Source: Gammaproteobacteria bacterium
GTDB lineage: Bacteria; Pseudomonadota; Gammaproteobacteria; UBA6429; Thiohalophilaceae
Length of the DNA stretch: 64,000 bases
NCBI GenBank assembly: GCA_016125505.1
Contig: WGLP01000002.1
Span: 620,001 to 684,000, forward strand
Direction: 5' to 3'
Positions 45,590 to 54,706 of this stretch are shown here, piece by piece. Under the pieces are notes generated by a model. It did no database searches. It worked only from the letters and a program-made list of their open reading frames with translations, and was not told the DNA's origin. A program made the translations under genes and the position numbers. Every line of letters starts with the position of its first letter. Within the stretch, counting starts at the first letter, position 1.

Positions 45590-46474
45590 ATGCAACCAGC
45601 ACAAAAACGCGTGAAAACCACCCCCTACGACCTGGTCTCCGGCGTCGTGCGTCTGGTTTCGCTGCCCGAAGTCTGCATCCGCGTCAATGAAATGCTGGAG
45701 GACCCGCGCATCAATGCCACGGACATCGGCAAGGTGATCAGCCAGGATACGGGGCTCACCGCGCGCCTGCTGAAAATCGTGAATAGCGCGTTTTATGGCT
45801 TCCCTTCCCGCATCGAGACGGTGTCACGTGCGGTGACGGTCATCGGCTTACGTGAATTACGCGGACTGGTGCTGGCGGCATCGGCGGTCGAGGCCTTCTC
45901 CAAAATCCCCAACGATATTCTCAATATGGTCAAATTCTGGCGCCACAGTGTGTACTGCGGAGTGGTGGCGCAACTGCTGGCAGAGCGCTGTCACGTCCTG
46001 CACAGTGAGCGGCTGTTTGTCGCCGGCCTGTTGCATGACATCGGCAAGCTGATTTTGAGTCACCGCATGCCCAATGAAATGCGCGAAGTGGTTTCCCGGA
46101 TGCAGAATGAAGGGCGTCCGGACCAGGATATCGAACGCGAGATTTTCGGATTCGATCATGCGGATGTCGGCGGTGAACTGCTCAAGGTCTGGCAAATGCC
46201 CAAGACCCTGGCCCAGGCGGTGCTGCATCACCACCGGCCCAACGAGGCCGACGAGGCCATTATGGATGTGTGTCTGGTACACATCGCCAACGGCATGACC
46301 ATGCTGGCGGAACAGGGCATGGAAGTGGAGTCCCAGGCCGAACCGATTCACCCCTATGCCTGGCAGACGACCAAGCTGGATCCTTCCATCATGGACGAGG
46401 TCTTCCAGCAGGCAGGCAATCTTTTCAGCGAGGCCCTGGAATCGATCCTGCCCCGCAGCTACCGGCCTTATTAA
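45590..46474 (+). CDS. HDOD-domain signalling protein
   Basis: 294 residues, most of it an HDOD domain. Motifs are VSLPEVCIRVNEMLEDPRIN, KIVNSAFYGFPSRIETVSRA and the helical LFVAGLLHDIGKLILSH, where part of an HD motif is kept. HDOD proteins act as non-enzymatic regulators, often with c-di-GMP or other second messengers. The gene has a 203-base upstream region without obvious features and precedes pdxB. Confidence 0.87.
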   Translation: MQPAQKRVKTTPYDLVSGVVRLVSLPEVCIRVNEMLEDPRINATDIGKVISQDTGLTARLLKIVNSAFYGFPSRIETVSRAVTVIGLRELRGLVLAASAVEAFSKIPNDILNMVKFWRHSVYCGVVAQLLAERCHVLHSERLFVAGLLHDIGKLILSHRMPNEMREVVSRMQNEGRPDQDIEREIFGFDHADVGGELLKVWQMPKTLAQAVLHHHRPNEADEAIMDVCLVHIANGMTMLAEQGMEVESQAEPIHPYAWQTTKLDPSIMDEVFQQAGNLFSEALESILPRSYRPY

Positions 46475-46509
46475 GCCACTCTCATCGTAAGTAATCATCC
46501 CCGGGGATT

Positions 46510-46539
46510 TTGTCACTCGTACCGGAATGGCGGTATAGT
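46510..46539 (+). promoter_or_regulatory. Probable sigma70 promoter for pdxB
   Basis: TTGTCA (46510-46515) and TATAGT (46534-46539) are separated by 18 bases. The predicted start of transcription is near 46546, about 23 bases before the GTG. A 12-base palindrome ATCCCCGGGGAT (46497-46508) lies just upstream and ends with T residues; it may mark the end of the HDOD transcript. Confidence 0.6.
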
Positions 46540-46568
46540 CTGCGCTTTCTGTAAGGGCGCAGTAGACA

Positions 46569-47729
46569 GTGACATTGAAAATCATCGCGGATCGTAATAT
46601 CCCCCAGGTCGAAAATGCGTTTGCGCATATCGGTCAGGTGCAGTTGGTGGATGGACGCCAGTTGCATGCCGATCAATTGGCCGATGCGCAAATCCTGCTG
46701 GTGCGTTCCGTGACGCGGGTGAATCGGGCCTTGCTGGAACACAGCGCGATCCGTTTTGTGGGTTCCGCCACCATCGGCACAGACCACGTGGATCTGCCTT
46801 ATTTAAAAGAGCAAGGGATCGCGTTCAGCAACGCGCCGGGTTGCAACGCCATTTCGGCTGCAGAATATGTCGTGGCCGCCGTGTTGCATTACACGCAGGC
46901 GTATCAGCTGCAAACCAACGGACTCAAAGTCGGCGTCGTAGGTTATGGTAACGTAGGTTCACGCGTGGTGGCACGGCTGCAGGCGCTGGGATGCGAGATG
47001 CTGGTTTATGATCCGCCCAGGGAAAACCGGTTGCATGATCGTGAGTATGTCAGCTGGGAACAGGTACAGACAGCGGATATCGTGACAGCGCATGTGCCGC
47101 TGACAAAGTCCGGCGACTATCCGACATTGAACATGTTCAACGCGGATTTCTTTTCCGCACTCAAAGCCGATGCCCTGTTTATCAATACCTCGCGTGGTTC
47201 GACGATGGATGAAACCGCGTTATTGCAGGCCAAGGCACAAAATACATCCTTGCGCCTGATCCTGGATGTCTGGCCGCACGAACCGGATATCAATATTGAT
47301 CTGATGCAAGCAACCCTGCTGGCGACGCCACATATTGCCGGTTATAGCGCTGAAGGCAAACATCGCGGACTGGAAATGGTGTATATGGCGGCCTGCGATT
47401 TTCTCGGCATTACGCCGGAGTGGTCCCTGGCGGATGCCTTGCCGCCGTATTCGTTTGTCATCGAGCCGGAGCTCTCCCGGGACGATATGACGGTTATACG
47501 CGATCTGGTGAAGATGGCCTATGACATCACGCAGGATGATCGCGCCTTACGCAGAATACTGGATATGCCAGCGGAACAACGCGGCGGCTGGTTCGACAGT
47601 CTGCGAAAAAATTATCCCGTGCGTCGCGAATTCCCTTATCACCGGGTACTGATCCCGACCCAACGCGACGCCCTCGCAGGCCAACTGAAACAACTGGGAT
47701 TTACCGTTCTTCACCAACACGAAGCATAA
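46569..47729 (+). CDS. pdxB: Erythronate-4-phosphate dehydrogenase
   Basis: About 386 residues. Family motifs are SVTRVNRALLEHSAIRFVGS, VVGYGNVGSRVVARLQALGC, FINTSRGSTMDETALL and AGYSAEGKHRG (active His nearby), with the C-terminal dimerisation domain. It oxidises 4-phosphoerythronate in pyridoxal phosphate synthesis. The start is a GTG (46569); the TTG at 46575 aligns better with the E. coli N-terminus (MKI...), so the first two residues are uncertain. Confidence 0.93.
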   Translation: MTLKIIADRNIPQVENAFAHIGQVQLVDGRQLHADQLADAQILLVRSVTRVNRALLEHSAIRFVGSATIGTDHVDLPYLKEQGIAFSNAPGCNAISAAEYVVAAVLHYTQAYQLQTNGLKVGVVGYGNVGSRVVARLQALGCEMLVYDPPRENRLHDREYVSWEQVQTADIVTAHVPLTKSGDYPTLNMFNADFFSALKADALFINTSRGSTMDETALLQAKAQNTSLRLILDVWPHEPDINIDLMQATLLATPHIAGYSAEGKHRGLEMVYMAACDFLGITPEWSLADALPPYSFVIEPELSRDDMTVIRDLVKMAYDITQDDRALRRILDMPAEQRGGWFDSLRKNYPVRREFPYHRVLIPTQRDALAGQLKQLGFTVLHQHEA

Positions 47730-47767
47730 CGATCGCAGGTGCAGCCTGTGTGTTGAAGGAGATGTCT

Positions 47768-48538
47768 ATGCACAATATCGAACGGCTACTGACGATCATG
47801 CAACGCCTGCGGGATCCCAATGGCGGTTGTCCCTGGGATCGTGCGCAAACCTACAAAACCATCGTGCCGCATACCCTGGAGGAGGCCTATGAAGTGGCGG
47901 ATGCCATCGAACGCGAGGACTATGATGAACTGCGTGATGAACTGGGTGATCTGTTATTCCAGGTCGTCTTTTATGCGCAGCTCGCGAGAGAGGAAGGGCG
48001 TTTCGATTTTGACCTGATCGCCGGCGCGATTGCGGACAAACTGGAACGCCGTCACCCGCACGTGTTTGGCGATAAGCAGGTTGCGGGTGTTGATGAACAA
48101 ACCCGCCACTGGGAGGCGTTGAAGCAGGCGGAGCGGGCAAACAAGCCTGAACGAGAAGATCACAGTGTCTTCGCGGGCATCGCGCGCACCCTGCCGGCCT
48201 TGTCGCTTGCGGGCAAATTGCAAAGACGCGCAGCCCAGGTTGGGTTCGACTGGCCGGATCACACGGGCGTCATGGCCAAGGTGGCAGAAGAACTCGACGA
48301 GATTCGGCAGGATTGGGCCGATCCGGACCGGCGAGAAGATGAGGTAGGCGACCTCCTGTTTACCTGCGTCAATCTGGCGCGGCACGCCGGCTGCGATCCG
48401 GAGGCCGCATTGCGCCGCGCGAACCAGAAATTCGAACGACGGTTCCGGGCCATGGAAACGCTTACTCAGGGACAGGGTCGCCCGATCGATCAGCTCAATC
48501 CTGATGAGTTGGAAGCGCTGTGGCGCCAAGTAAAATAA
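47768..48538 (+). CDS. mazG: Nucleoside triphosphate pyrophosphohydrolase
   Basis: 256 residues with two MazG domains. Motifs are EEAYEVADAIEREDYDELRD with DELGDLLFQVVFYAQL, and later VAEELDEIRQDW with EVGDLLFTCVNLAR. It hydrolyses NTPs to NMP and pyrophosphate. I chose the ATG at 47768 because GGAG ends six bases before it; upstream candidates at 47750 and 47762 are too near the site. The NtrC-like sites of amtB start two bases after its stop codon. Confidence 0.93.
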   Translation: MHNIERLLTIMQRLRDPNGGCPWDRAQTYKTIVPHTLEEAYEVADAIEREDYDELRDELGDLLFQVVFYAQLAREEGRFDFDLIAGAIADKLERRHPHVFGDKQVAGVDEQTRHWEALKQAERANKPEREDHSVFAGIARTLPALSLAGKLQRRAAQVGFDWPDHTGVMAKVAEELDEIRQDWADPDRREDEVGDLLFTCVNLARHAGCDPEAALRRANQKFERRFRAMETLTQGQGRPIDQLNPDELEALWRQVK

Positions 48539-48539
48539 T

Positions 48540-48556
48540 TGCACTTTAATAGTGCA
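48540..48556. promoter_or_regulatory. NtrC-like site 1 (TGCACT-N5-AGTGCA)
   Basis: The 17-base palindrome TGCACTTTAATAGTGCA fits the NtrC enhancer consensus TGCACC-N5-GGTGCA with symmetrical changes. It begins two bases after the mazG stop and is about 135 bases upstream of the sigma54 -24 element. Confidence 0.75.
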
Positions 48557-48590
48557 TAATTCCGCGTAAATTTCGACATATTTTAAAAAT

Positions 48591-48607
48591 TGCACTATTA
48601 AAGTGCT
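48591..48607. promoter_or_regulatory. NtrC-like site 2 (TGCACT-N5-AGTGCT)
   Basis: TGCACTATTAAAGTGCT matches site 1 in 16 of the symmetric pattern except the last base. The two sites are centred 51 bases apart, roughly five helical turns, so bound dimers would sit on the same face, as for cooperative NtrC binding. Confidence 0.7.
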
Positions 48608-48671
48608 TTTAAGTCATTTTGTGTTTGAAACTACGCGACTAACTTACTGATATTCCTGAATAGTCCATTTA

Positions 48672-48687
48672 TGGTGCAATAGTTGCA
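48672..48687 (+). promoter_or_regulatory. Sigma54 promoter for amtB
   Basis: TGGTGCAATAGTTGCA has GG and GC separated by exactly 10 bases and fits TGGCAC-N5-TTGC with two changes. The expected transcript start is about 48698, giving a leader near 90 bases before the ATG at 48788. Two NtrC-like enhancers are upstream, so nitrogen-limitation control is likely. Confidence 0.75.
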
Positions 48688-48787
48688 CTAATAGCGCGCT
48701 TGTTTATTGTCAAAGCGGGATTTTTAGTATTTTATTGCACCAACATAAACCCGCCTCATCGAAAAGAAAAATTAGGGAGTACCGATA

Positions 48788-50098
48788 ATGAAAGCCGCCT
48801 TTTTACGTCTTGTCGGAATGATTGCCTTGTCCGCACTGAGCACTACCGCCGTGGCAGCCGAACCCAGCGCAGGCGATACCGCCTGGATGTTAACCGCCAC
48901 CGCCCTGGTCCTGTTCATGACTATCCCCGGCCTGTCGCTGTTTTATGCCGGCCTGGTGCGCTCACGCAATGTGTTATCCATATTGATGCAGTGTTTTGCC
49001 ATTACCTGCATGGCGTCGCTGGTCTGGGTCATTTTCGGTTATAGCGTGGCATTGAATCCTGCCGTCCCGGAGGCGGGTAAATGGCTCGGCAGTCTGGACA
49101 AGGTCTTCCTGCAGGGCGTCAACGCTGCGTCATTGCACGGCAGTATTCCCGAGACGGTGTGGATCATGTTCCAGATGACCTTCGCCATCATCACACCTGC
49201 CTTGATCGTGGGCGGCTTTGCCGAGCGCATGAAGTTCTCCGCCATGATGCTGTTCAGTTTTTTGTGGTTGATCGTCGTCTACCTGCCGAGCTGTTACTGG
49301 GTCTGGGGCGGTGGTTGGCTGATGCAAAAAGGCCTGATCGATTTTGCCGGCGGTACCGTTGTGCATATCAACGCCGGTGTCGCGGCCTTGGTCACGGCCT
49401 TGTATCTGGGTAAACGCAAAGGGTTTCCCTCGGTTGCCATGCCTCCGCACAATCTGACCATGACGGTGACCGGTGCAGGCATGTTGTGGGTTGGCTGGTT
49501 TGGGTTTAACGCAGGTTCCGCTACGGCGGCGGGTTCCGCGGCGGGCATGGCGATGCTGGCGACCCATGTGAGTGCCGCCGCCGGTGCCCTGGCCTGGATG
49601 AGCATTGAATGGATACGTTATGGCAAACCCAGTGTCCTCGGTATCGTCACCGGGATGGTGGCGGGACTCGGCACCATCACACCGGCCTCGGGCAGCGTCG
49701 GTCCGATGGGGGCGCTCATCATCGGTCTGAGTGCCGGCGTGGTGTGTTACTTCTCCACGCAATTTATCAAACGCACCTTGAATATCGATGATTCGCTCGA
49801 CGTGTTTCCGGTGCACGGTGTCGGTGGCATGTTAGGTACCTTGCTTGTCGGGGTCTTTGCCTACACCCTGGGCGGTTCCGGAACCTTGCAACCGGGTGAG
49901 ACGGCAGGACAGGCGATCCTGCATCAGCTTGGCGTTCAGTTTACCGGTGTCGTGGTGCATATCGTGTGGGCGGCGGTGATGAGTTACATCCTGCTCAAGG
50001 TCGTCGATATGCTGGTAGGTGTGCGTGTCAGCGGTGAAGAAGAGACCGAAGGCCTGGACTACACCCTGCACGGCGAAGTGGGTTACCACGATTTGTAA
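48788..50098 (+). CDS. amtB: Ammonium transporter
   Basis: 436 residues with a signal peptide (IALSALSTTAVA, then AEPS) and 11 membrane helices typical of AmtB. The pore twin His are in GGTVVHINAGVAALVTALY and FPVHGVGGMLGTLLVGV. It takes up ammonium across the inner membrane. No glnK gene is adjacent on either side, although amtB-glnK pairing is usual. The sigma54/NtrC signals upstream predict induction under nitrogen limitation. It is convergent with rnfE. Confidence 0.95.
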   Translation: MKAAFLRLVGMIALSALSTTAVAAEPSAGDTAWMLTATALVLFMTIPGLSLFYAGLVRSRNVLSILMQCFAITCMASLVWVIFGYSVALNPAVPEAGKWLGSLDKVFLQGVNAASLHGSIPETVWIMFQMTFAIITPALIVGGFAERMKFSAMMLFSFLWLIVVYLPSCYWVWGGGWLMQKGLIDFAGGTVVHINAGVAALVTALYLGKRKGFPSVAMPPHNLTMTVTGAGMLWVGWFGFNAGSATAAGSAAGMAMLATHVSAAAGALAWMSIEWIRYGKPSVLGIVTGMVAGLGTITPASGSVGPMGALIIGLSAGVVCYFSTQFIKRTLNIDDSLDVFPVHGVGGMLGTLLVGVFAYTLGGSGTLQPGETAGQAILHQLGVQFTGVVVHIVWAAVMSYILLKVVDMLVGVRVSGEEETEGLDYTLHGEVGYHDL

Positions 50099-50160
50099 TC
50101 GCGCCGGCAGGCAGTGTCACTTCTGCAAAAGTTTATAAGAAGACTTGTCTGCGGAGAAAA

Positions 50161-50841
50161 TTATTGCTTCGCATTGACGATGACATTGCTTGTCGTGGCG
50201 TTACGGCTAGCCGATAAACGCTGAATACCGTTTTTAATCGCAATCAGCAGGCTCAATCCGAAGAAGGCACCTGCTGGCATGACCGCCAGCAGAAAGCCGC
50301 TGCCATGCTGTCCGAAATGCAGGGTCCAATGGGCGGCGGTTGCGCCGAACATCAAGTCTGCCTGGCGCAGGAGACTGCCATAGCCGGCGATCTCGCGGAG
50401 TGCGCCCAGGGTCACCAGCACCAGGGTGGAACCCATGCCGATGGCGAAGCCGTCAACGATGGAAGGCAACACCGGATTTTTATATGCAAAGGCCTCGGCG
50501 CGCGCAATCACCGTGCAGTTGGTGACGATCAAGGGCACAAAGATGCCCAGGACCTGATACAGGCTGTATAACCAGGCCTGCATCAGTAACTGGACCATCG
50601 TGACCACGCTGGCGATGATCAGGACAAAGATAGGGATGCGGATCTCATGAGCAATGTGTCTGCGCAGCAGAGAGATCGCGGCATTGGTGAGCATGAGTGT
50701 CAGCGTCGTGGCGAGTCCCATGCCAAGGGCGTTGATGACGCTGCTGGAGACCGCCAACAAGGGGCATAAACCCAGAATCGCCACCAGGGCCTGGTTATTC
50801 GTCCATAATCCGTCACGCAGGATTTTGTTAAACGCTTGCAT
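50161..50841 (-). CDS. rnfE: Rnf complex subunit RnfE
   Basis: 226 residues with six membrane helices. It has the typical motifs GLCPLLAVSSSVINALGMGL and GIFVPLIVTNCTVIARAEAF, with the conserved Cys that helps hold an intramembrane iron-sulfur centre with RnfA. It is the last gene of the operon and is separated from rnfG by a 195-base gap that holds a palindromic repeat. In most gammaproteobacteria the two genes overlap or nearly touch. Confidence 0.94.
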   Translation of the reverse strand: MQAFNKILRDGLWTNNQALVAILGLCPLLAVSSSVINALGMGLATTLTLMLTNAAISLLRRHIAHEIRIPIFVLIIASVVTMVQLLMQAWLYSLYQVLGIFVPLIVTNCTVIARAEAFAYKNPVLPSIVDGFAIGMGSTLVLVTLGALREIAGYGSLLRQADLMFGATAAHWTLHFGQHGSGFLLAVMPAGAFFGLSLLIAIKNGIQRLSASRNATTSNVIVNAKQ

Positions 50842-50885
50842 GTGCTGTCCTCTTTAAATGATGTGTTCCGAGTTCCTGATTAGTC

Positions 50886-50991
50886 ACAGGATGTAGTGAC
50901 ACTTTCCAGGACACGCGGTAAATACGTCCCTGTACGCTCATATGCCACATCCCTGTGGCATATGGTCCCGGAAAGTGTCACCCCATCCTGT
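50886..50991. repeat. Composite palindromic repeat between rnfG and rnfE
   Basis: Outer arms of 22 bases (50886-50907 and 50970-50991) are inverted copies with 20 matches. Inside lies a perfect 10-base inverted repeat (CATATGCCAC/GTGGCATATG, 50939-50948 and 50955-50964). The spacer contains GTAAATACGTCCCTGTACGC, which resembles short palindromic elements scattered in gammaproteobacterial genomes. It looks like a MITE- or REP-type element inserted in the rnf operon. Confidence 0.8.
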
Positions 50992-51036
50992 TCCCTGCAA
51001 GTTTTACGCAGGGGGGCAGAAATTCGGATCATCTGT

Positions 51037-51657
51037 CTAATCGTTCCGGAGCAAACGGGCTTCATTTGCCTGGTAGTAGACCAACAGTTTGCGGATGGCC
51101 TTGACCACGGCGCGCGGTGTGATGGTGGCACCGGTCATCTGATCGAAAGCGCCGCCGTCTTTTTTCACTTTCCAATCGGCTACCGCAGTTTTACCTAATG
51201 ACTGATGATCGAATTGCGTAATCCAGGCTGATTTCCTGATCTCGATCCCGTCACCCAGTCCCGGTGTTTCCTGGTGCGCGATCACGCGCACGGCCAGGAC
51301 GTCGCCGGCGGGAGTCACACCGATGAGCATCTGGATAGGACCCGAGTAGCCATCGGGTGCGGTCACGGTAAACACCAGCGCAACGACAGCGTGCCCCCGT
51401 TTTGCCAGGTAGTACGGCATCGGCGTGGTGACACCGGTTGCCGCAACGTCCGTCAGCGTGCGTGTCTGTGCCAGCAGGTCGTTGTCGTAATGCACGGAGG
51501 CCAGTACGGAATTCAGTTGGGTAATCATCACCTGGCGTTCATTGGCCTGAATCTGCGTGCGCGTGACAAAAAACATGATGAACACGAGTGCGGTGGACGC
51601 AAAGACAAACAGTCCCAGTTTGCGGGCGTTACCGACGATCATCTGGCCGGCGTTCAT
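51037..51657 (-). CDS. rnfG: Rnf complex subunit RnfG (covalent FMN)
   Basis: 206 residues with one membrane helix (about 14-31) and a periplasmic FMN-binding domain. The flavinylation motif MTGATITPRAV is present, with the FMN-linked Thr178. ApbE adds this flavin, and an apbE gene lies at 16543. The ATG at 51657 shares one base with the rnfD stop (TGATG), so translation is coupled. The longer frame to 51774 would run into rnfD. Confidence 0.94.
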   Translation of the reverse strand: MNAGQMIVGNARKLGLFVFASTALVFIMFFVTRTQIQANERQVMITQLNSVLASVHYDNDLLAQTRTLTDVAATGVTTPMPYYLAKRGHAVVALVFTVTAPDGYSGPIQMLIGVTPAGDVLAVRVIAHQETPGLGDGIEIRKSAWITQFDHQSLGKTAVADWKVKKDGGAFDQMTGATITPRAVVKAIRKLLVYYQANEARLLRND

Positions 51658-52652
51658 CACAGGCTCGCCTTGCCGGTGCCGAACACGCGCGGCCTGAGCA
51701 GTTTGTCGAGCAGCGGCGCAAACATATTCATGATCAATACGGAAAATGCCACGCCGTCGGGGAAACCGCCCCACACGCGGATCAGGACGATGAGCGCGCC
51801 GATGCTACCGCCATAGACGAGTTGCGCGCGTGGCGACGCCGGTGCGGTAACCGGATCGGTGGCAATGAAAAATGCGCCGAGTGCAGTCGCGCCGAGAAAC
51901 AAATGCGACAGCGGGAAAAACTGTTTGGCGGGATCGAATAAATAGAATCCTCCGGCGGTCACGATCACCATAACGATGAGACTGAAGGGGATATGCCAGG
52001 TGATGATGCGCTGCCACAGTAACCACAAACCGCCGAGCGCAATCGCGATTGCCACCCATTCGCCACCGGCGTAACCGAAGTGACCGAACAGCGGCTGATG
52101 GAACAGGCTGGTCAGGTCACCGGTGACACCACGTTGTACCCGCCAGGTCTCCAGCGGTGAGGCGGTACTGACGAAATCCAGCGGCAGGTTTGACGGGTTC
52201 GCGTCGAAGACAAGATGATAGCTTTGCGAAAGATTGAGTTTGACCGATTGCAATAACAAGGGCTTGGGCCAGCGCGACATCGCCAGCGGAAACGAGATCA
52301 GCATCATGGCATAGGCCACCATGGCCGGGTTGAATGGGTTCTGGCCGAGTCCGCCATAGATTTGTTTGGCCACCACGATGGCAATCAGGCTCGCCAGGCA
52401 CACTAACCACCAGGGCGCATACGGCGGCAAGGCAAAGGCAAGCAGTACCGCGGTCACCACGGCGCTGAAGTCGAACAGGGTTTCGATGACAGGACGCTGA
52501 CGAATCTTCAGAAACACCGCTTCCGCAGTGAGGGCGGTGACGGTGGCAAGTAACAGATTCCATAACAGGCCCCAGCCGAATTGGTAAATGCTGGCGACAA
52601 TGGCCGGGACCAGGGCGTATAACACGCGACGCATAATACCGGATACGGTCAT
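51657..52652 (-). CDS. rnfD: Rnf complex subunit RnfD
   Basis: 331 residues with eight to nine membrane helices and the conserved GLGQNPFNPAMVAYAMML. A candidate covalent FMN site is Thr163 in DFVSTASPLETW, where other RnfD proteins have S-G-A-T-P-L. The reading STAS is slightly different, so the flavin link should be checked. It starts inside the end of rnfC (4-base overlap). It forms the membrane core of the Rnf ion pump. Confidence 0.93.
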   Translation of the reverse strand: MTVSGIMRRVLYALVPAIVASIYQFGWGLLWNLLLATVTALTAEAVFLKIRQRPVIETLFDFSAVVTAVLLAFALPPYAPWWLVCLASLIAIVVAKQIYGGLGQNPFNPAMVAYAMMLISFPLAMSRWPKPLLLQSVKLNLSQSYHLVFDANPSNLPLDFVSTASPLETWRVQRGVTGDLTSLFHQPLFGHFGYAGGEWVAIAIALGGLWLLWQRIITWHIPFSLIVMVIVTAGGFYLFDPAKQFFPLSHLFLGATALGAFFIATDPVTAPASPRAQLVYGGSIGALIVLIRVWGGFPDGVAFSVLIMNMFAPLLDKLLRPRVFGTGKASL

Positions 52653-54139
52653 GGCGATACCTCCGGTGTGGGAGTGTTTTCAGTCGGTGCGGTTGCCGGG
52701 CGTCTGCGTTTTTGTTGTTTGAGTGCCTGTTCCGCTTCAATACGCTGCTGCCGTTTGGCGTGTCGTTCGCGGGCAATCTCGGCCTTTTGTTTGTCGCGTT
52801 GTTGCGCGCGGAGTTCGGACTTCGCATAACGATAGTATTGCACCAGCGGCAGCTGCGCCGGGCAGACATATTCACAACACCCGCATTCGATGCAATCCAT
52901 TAGCGCCAGGCCCTTGGCCTTGTCAAATTCTTTGGCCTGAGTGAAGCGATAGAGTTGTTGCGGCAATAAGGACATGGGGCAGGCGCGTGCGCACTGGCCG
53001 CAACGAATACACGCCGTGATGGATTTTGGTTTGGTCTCCGCGCGCCGAATCAGCAGACAATTCATGCCCTTGATGACGGGCACGTCGGCTGAGTGCAGGC
53101 GCATGCCCATCATCGGTCCGCCCATGGTCATGCTGATGTCTTCGTGCGTCAGGCCACCACATTGTTCGATTACATGCCGAATCGGTGTGCCCACCATCAC
53201 CTGATAATTTCCGGGCCGGCGTATGCCGTCCCCCGTCACCGTGATCAGGCGTGAGGTCAGGGGCATGTGTTCGAAGACCGCATCGGCAATCGCCTTGGCG
53301 GTGGCCACGTTCTGACAGACCACACCGACGTGCAGGGGCAGTTTGCCGCTGGGCACTTCCATGCCGGTGATGATCTTGATCAACTGCCTTTCACCACCGG
53401 TCGGGTAGATCGTTGGCACTACGCGCAGGTGCACGCTGCAGGCGAACCCTGCATTAAATAATTGCAGCCCGCGGCGCATGGCGCGGATCGCCAGCGGTTT
53501 GTTGTCTTCGATGGCGAGGATACATTGGCGTGGCCGTAGAATTCGGCACAGCAGGTGAATGCCCTGCCAGATCTTGTGTGCCTGTGTCCGCATCAGCATA
53601 TCGTCGCAACTGATGTAGGGCTCGCACTCGGCGCCGTTGATGAGCAGGGTATCGATGCGATAACCCGCCGGTGTTTGCATTTTCACGGCCGCGGGGAAGG
53701 CGGCGCCGCCCAGGCCAACGATCCCGGCGTCCTGAATGTGTTTGATCAAATCGGTATCTGGGATATCCCAGGGGACAGCAGGCGCAATACCCGTTTGCCG
53801 CTGCGTATCGTGGCCATCCACGTCAAGGACGATACACGGCGCATTCAGACCGGAGGGATGCGGTACCGGCCGGGCTTCGATACCACGAACGATGCCGGAG
53901 GTCGGTGCATGTATCGGCGCGCTGATCGGCGCAACGGATTTTGCCAGGAGCTGACTTTTGTAGACGTGTTCTCCCGGATCGACGATGGCGATCGCGGCCT
54001 GTCCCGCATGTTGTTGCAGCGGCAGGTATAAGCTGCCGGGCAGGGCGAACGTGCCGATGGCCTGTGCCGTCGACAGTGTCTTGTGTTGCGGCGGATGAAT
54101 CCCGCCGGGAAACGTGTGTGCATGACGCCAGGCAAACAT
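52649..54139 (-). CDS. rnfC: Rnf complex subunit RnfC
   Basis: 496 residues, shorter than the E. coli protein because the long repetitive tail is missing. It has the GGIHPPQHK N-terminus, the NADH/FMN region (GIVGLGGAAFPAAVKMQTPA), and two [4Fe-4S] motifs CIRCGQCARACP and CIECGCCEYVCP. The C-terminal tail is basic and Gln/Lys rich. It accepts or donates electrons with NADH at the cytoplasmic face. Its start codon directly abuts the rnfB stop. Confidence 0.95.
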   Translation of the reverse strand: MFAWRHAHTFPGGIHPPQHKTLSTAQAIGTFALPGSLYLPLQQHAGQAAIAIVDPGEHVYKSQLLAKSVAPISAPIHAPTSGIVRGIEARPVPHPSGLNAPCIVLDVDGHDTQRQTGIAPAVPWDIPDTDLIKHIQDAGIVGLGGAAFPAAVKMQTPAGYRIDTLLINGAECEPYISCDDMLMRTQAHKIWQGIHLLCRILRPRQCILAIEDNKPLAIRAMRRGLQLFNAGFACSVHLRVVPTIYPTGGERQLIKIITGMEVPSGKLPLHVGVVCQNVATAKAIADAVFEHMPLTSRLITVTGDGIRRPGNYQVMVGTPIRHVIEQCGGLTHEDISMTMGGPMMGMRLHSADVPVIKGMNCLLIRRAETKPKSITACIRCGQCARACPMSLLPQQLYRFTQAKEFDKAKGLALMDCIECGCCEYVCPAQLPLVQYYRYAKSELRAQQRDKQKAEIARERHAKRQQRIEAEQALKQQKRRRPATAPTENTPTPEVSP

Positions 54140-54694
54140 TTAACTGGCCTCCCGATATTCGATGACATTGGGTAACGGCCACTTCCACGTCTCGATCGTC
54201 GTGACGTGGTCGCGGATATAAATACAATCTACCGGGCACGGCTCGATGCAGAGATTGCAGCCGGTGCACAGGTCTTTCACCACGGTATGCATCTGCTTCG
54301 CGGCACCGATGATGGCGTCCACCGGGCAGGCCTGCAGACACTTGGTACAACCGATGCAGACCTCTTCATCGATAACGACATAGGTCTTGACCTTGGCCTT
54401 CTCAGCCTCAGCGGTTAACGGTTTGGCCTCTTTGCCGAGCAGGTCCGCCAGTGCCACCATGGCGGTCTCGCCGCCGGGCGGGCAACGGTTGATATCGGCC
54501 TCGTCTTTCGCGATGGCTGTGGCGTAGGGCCGGCAGCCGGGATAACCGCATTGTCCGCATTGCGTCTGCGGCAGGATGGCATCGATCTTGTCGACCATGG
54601 GGTCACCCTGGACTTTGAATTGCACGGCGGCGAAACCCAGAATGGCGCCGAAGACCAGACCCAACACGGTAAAGACAATCAGTGCGCTTAACAT
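54140..54694 (-). CDS. rnfB: Rnf complex subunit RnfB
   Basis: 184 residues with an N-terminal membrane helix and the four-Cys motif [14 protein letters not shown]. Two [4Fe-4S] ferredoxin motifs follow, [16 protein letters not shown] and [16 protein letters not shown]. RnfB is the contact point for soluble ferredoxin; FdxA and the AprB-like ferredoxin nearby are candidates. It is 12 bases downstream of rnfA. Confidence 0.95.
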   Translation of the reverse strand: MLSALIVFTVLGLVFGAILGFAAVQFKVQGDPMVDKIDAILPQTQCGQCGYPGCRPYATAIAKDEADINRCPPGGETAMVALADLLGKEAKPLTAEAEKAKVKTYVVIDEEVCIGCTKCLQACPVDAIIGAAKQMHTVVKDLCTGCNLCIEPCPVDCIYIRDHVTTIETWKWPLPNVIEYREAS

Positions 54695-54706
54695 GATGGT
54701 TTCCTC

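Noticed and set aside
46497..46508. ATCCCCGGGGAT as a terminator
   Set aside because: The palindrome has no loop and only a short T stretch, so termination is doubtful; it is mentioned only with the pdxB promoter.
48600..48787. Small ORF or attenuator before amtB
   Set aside because: No open frame of useful length; the region is explained by NtrC sites and a sigma54 promoter.
49130..49816. Minus-strand frame opposite amtB
   Set aside because: AmtB is unmistakable on the plus strand; the opposite frame is His/Arg-rich and shows no domain.
51657..51774. Longer rnfG start
   Set aside because: It would extend into rnfD; the ATG sharing a base with the rnfD stop is the natural start.
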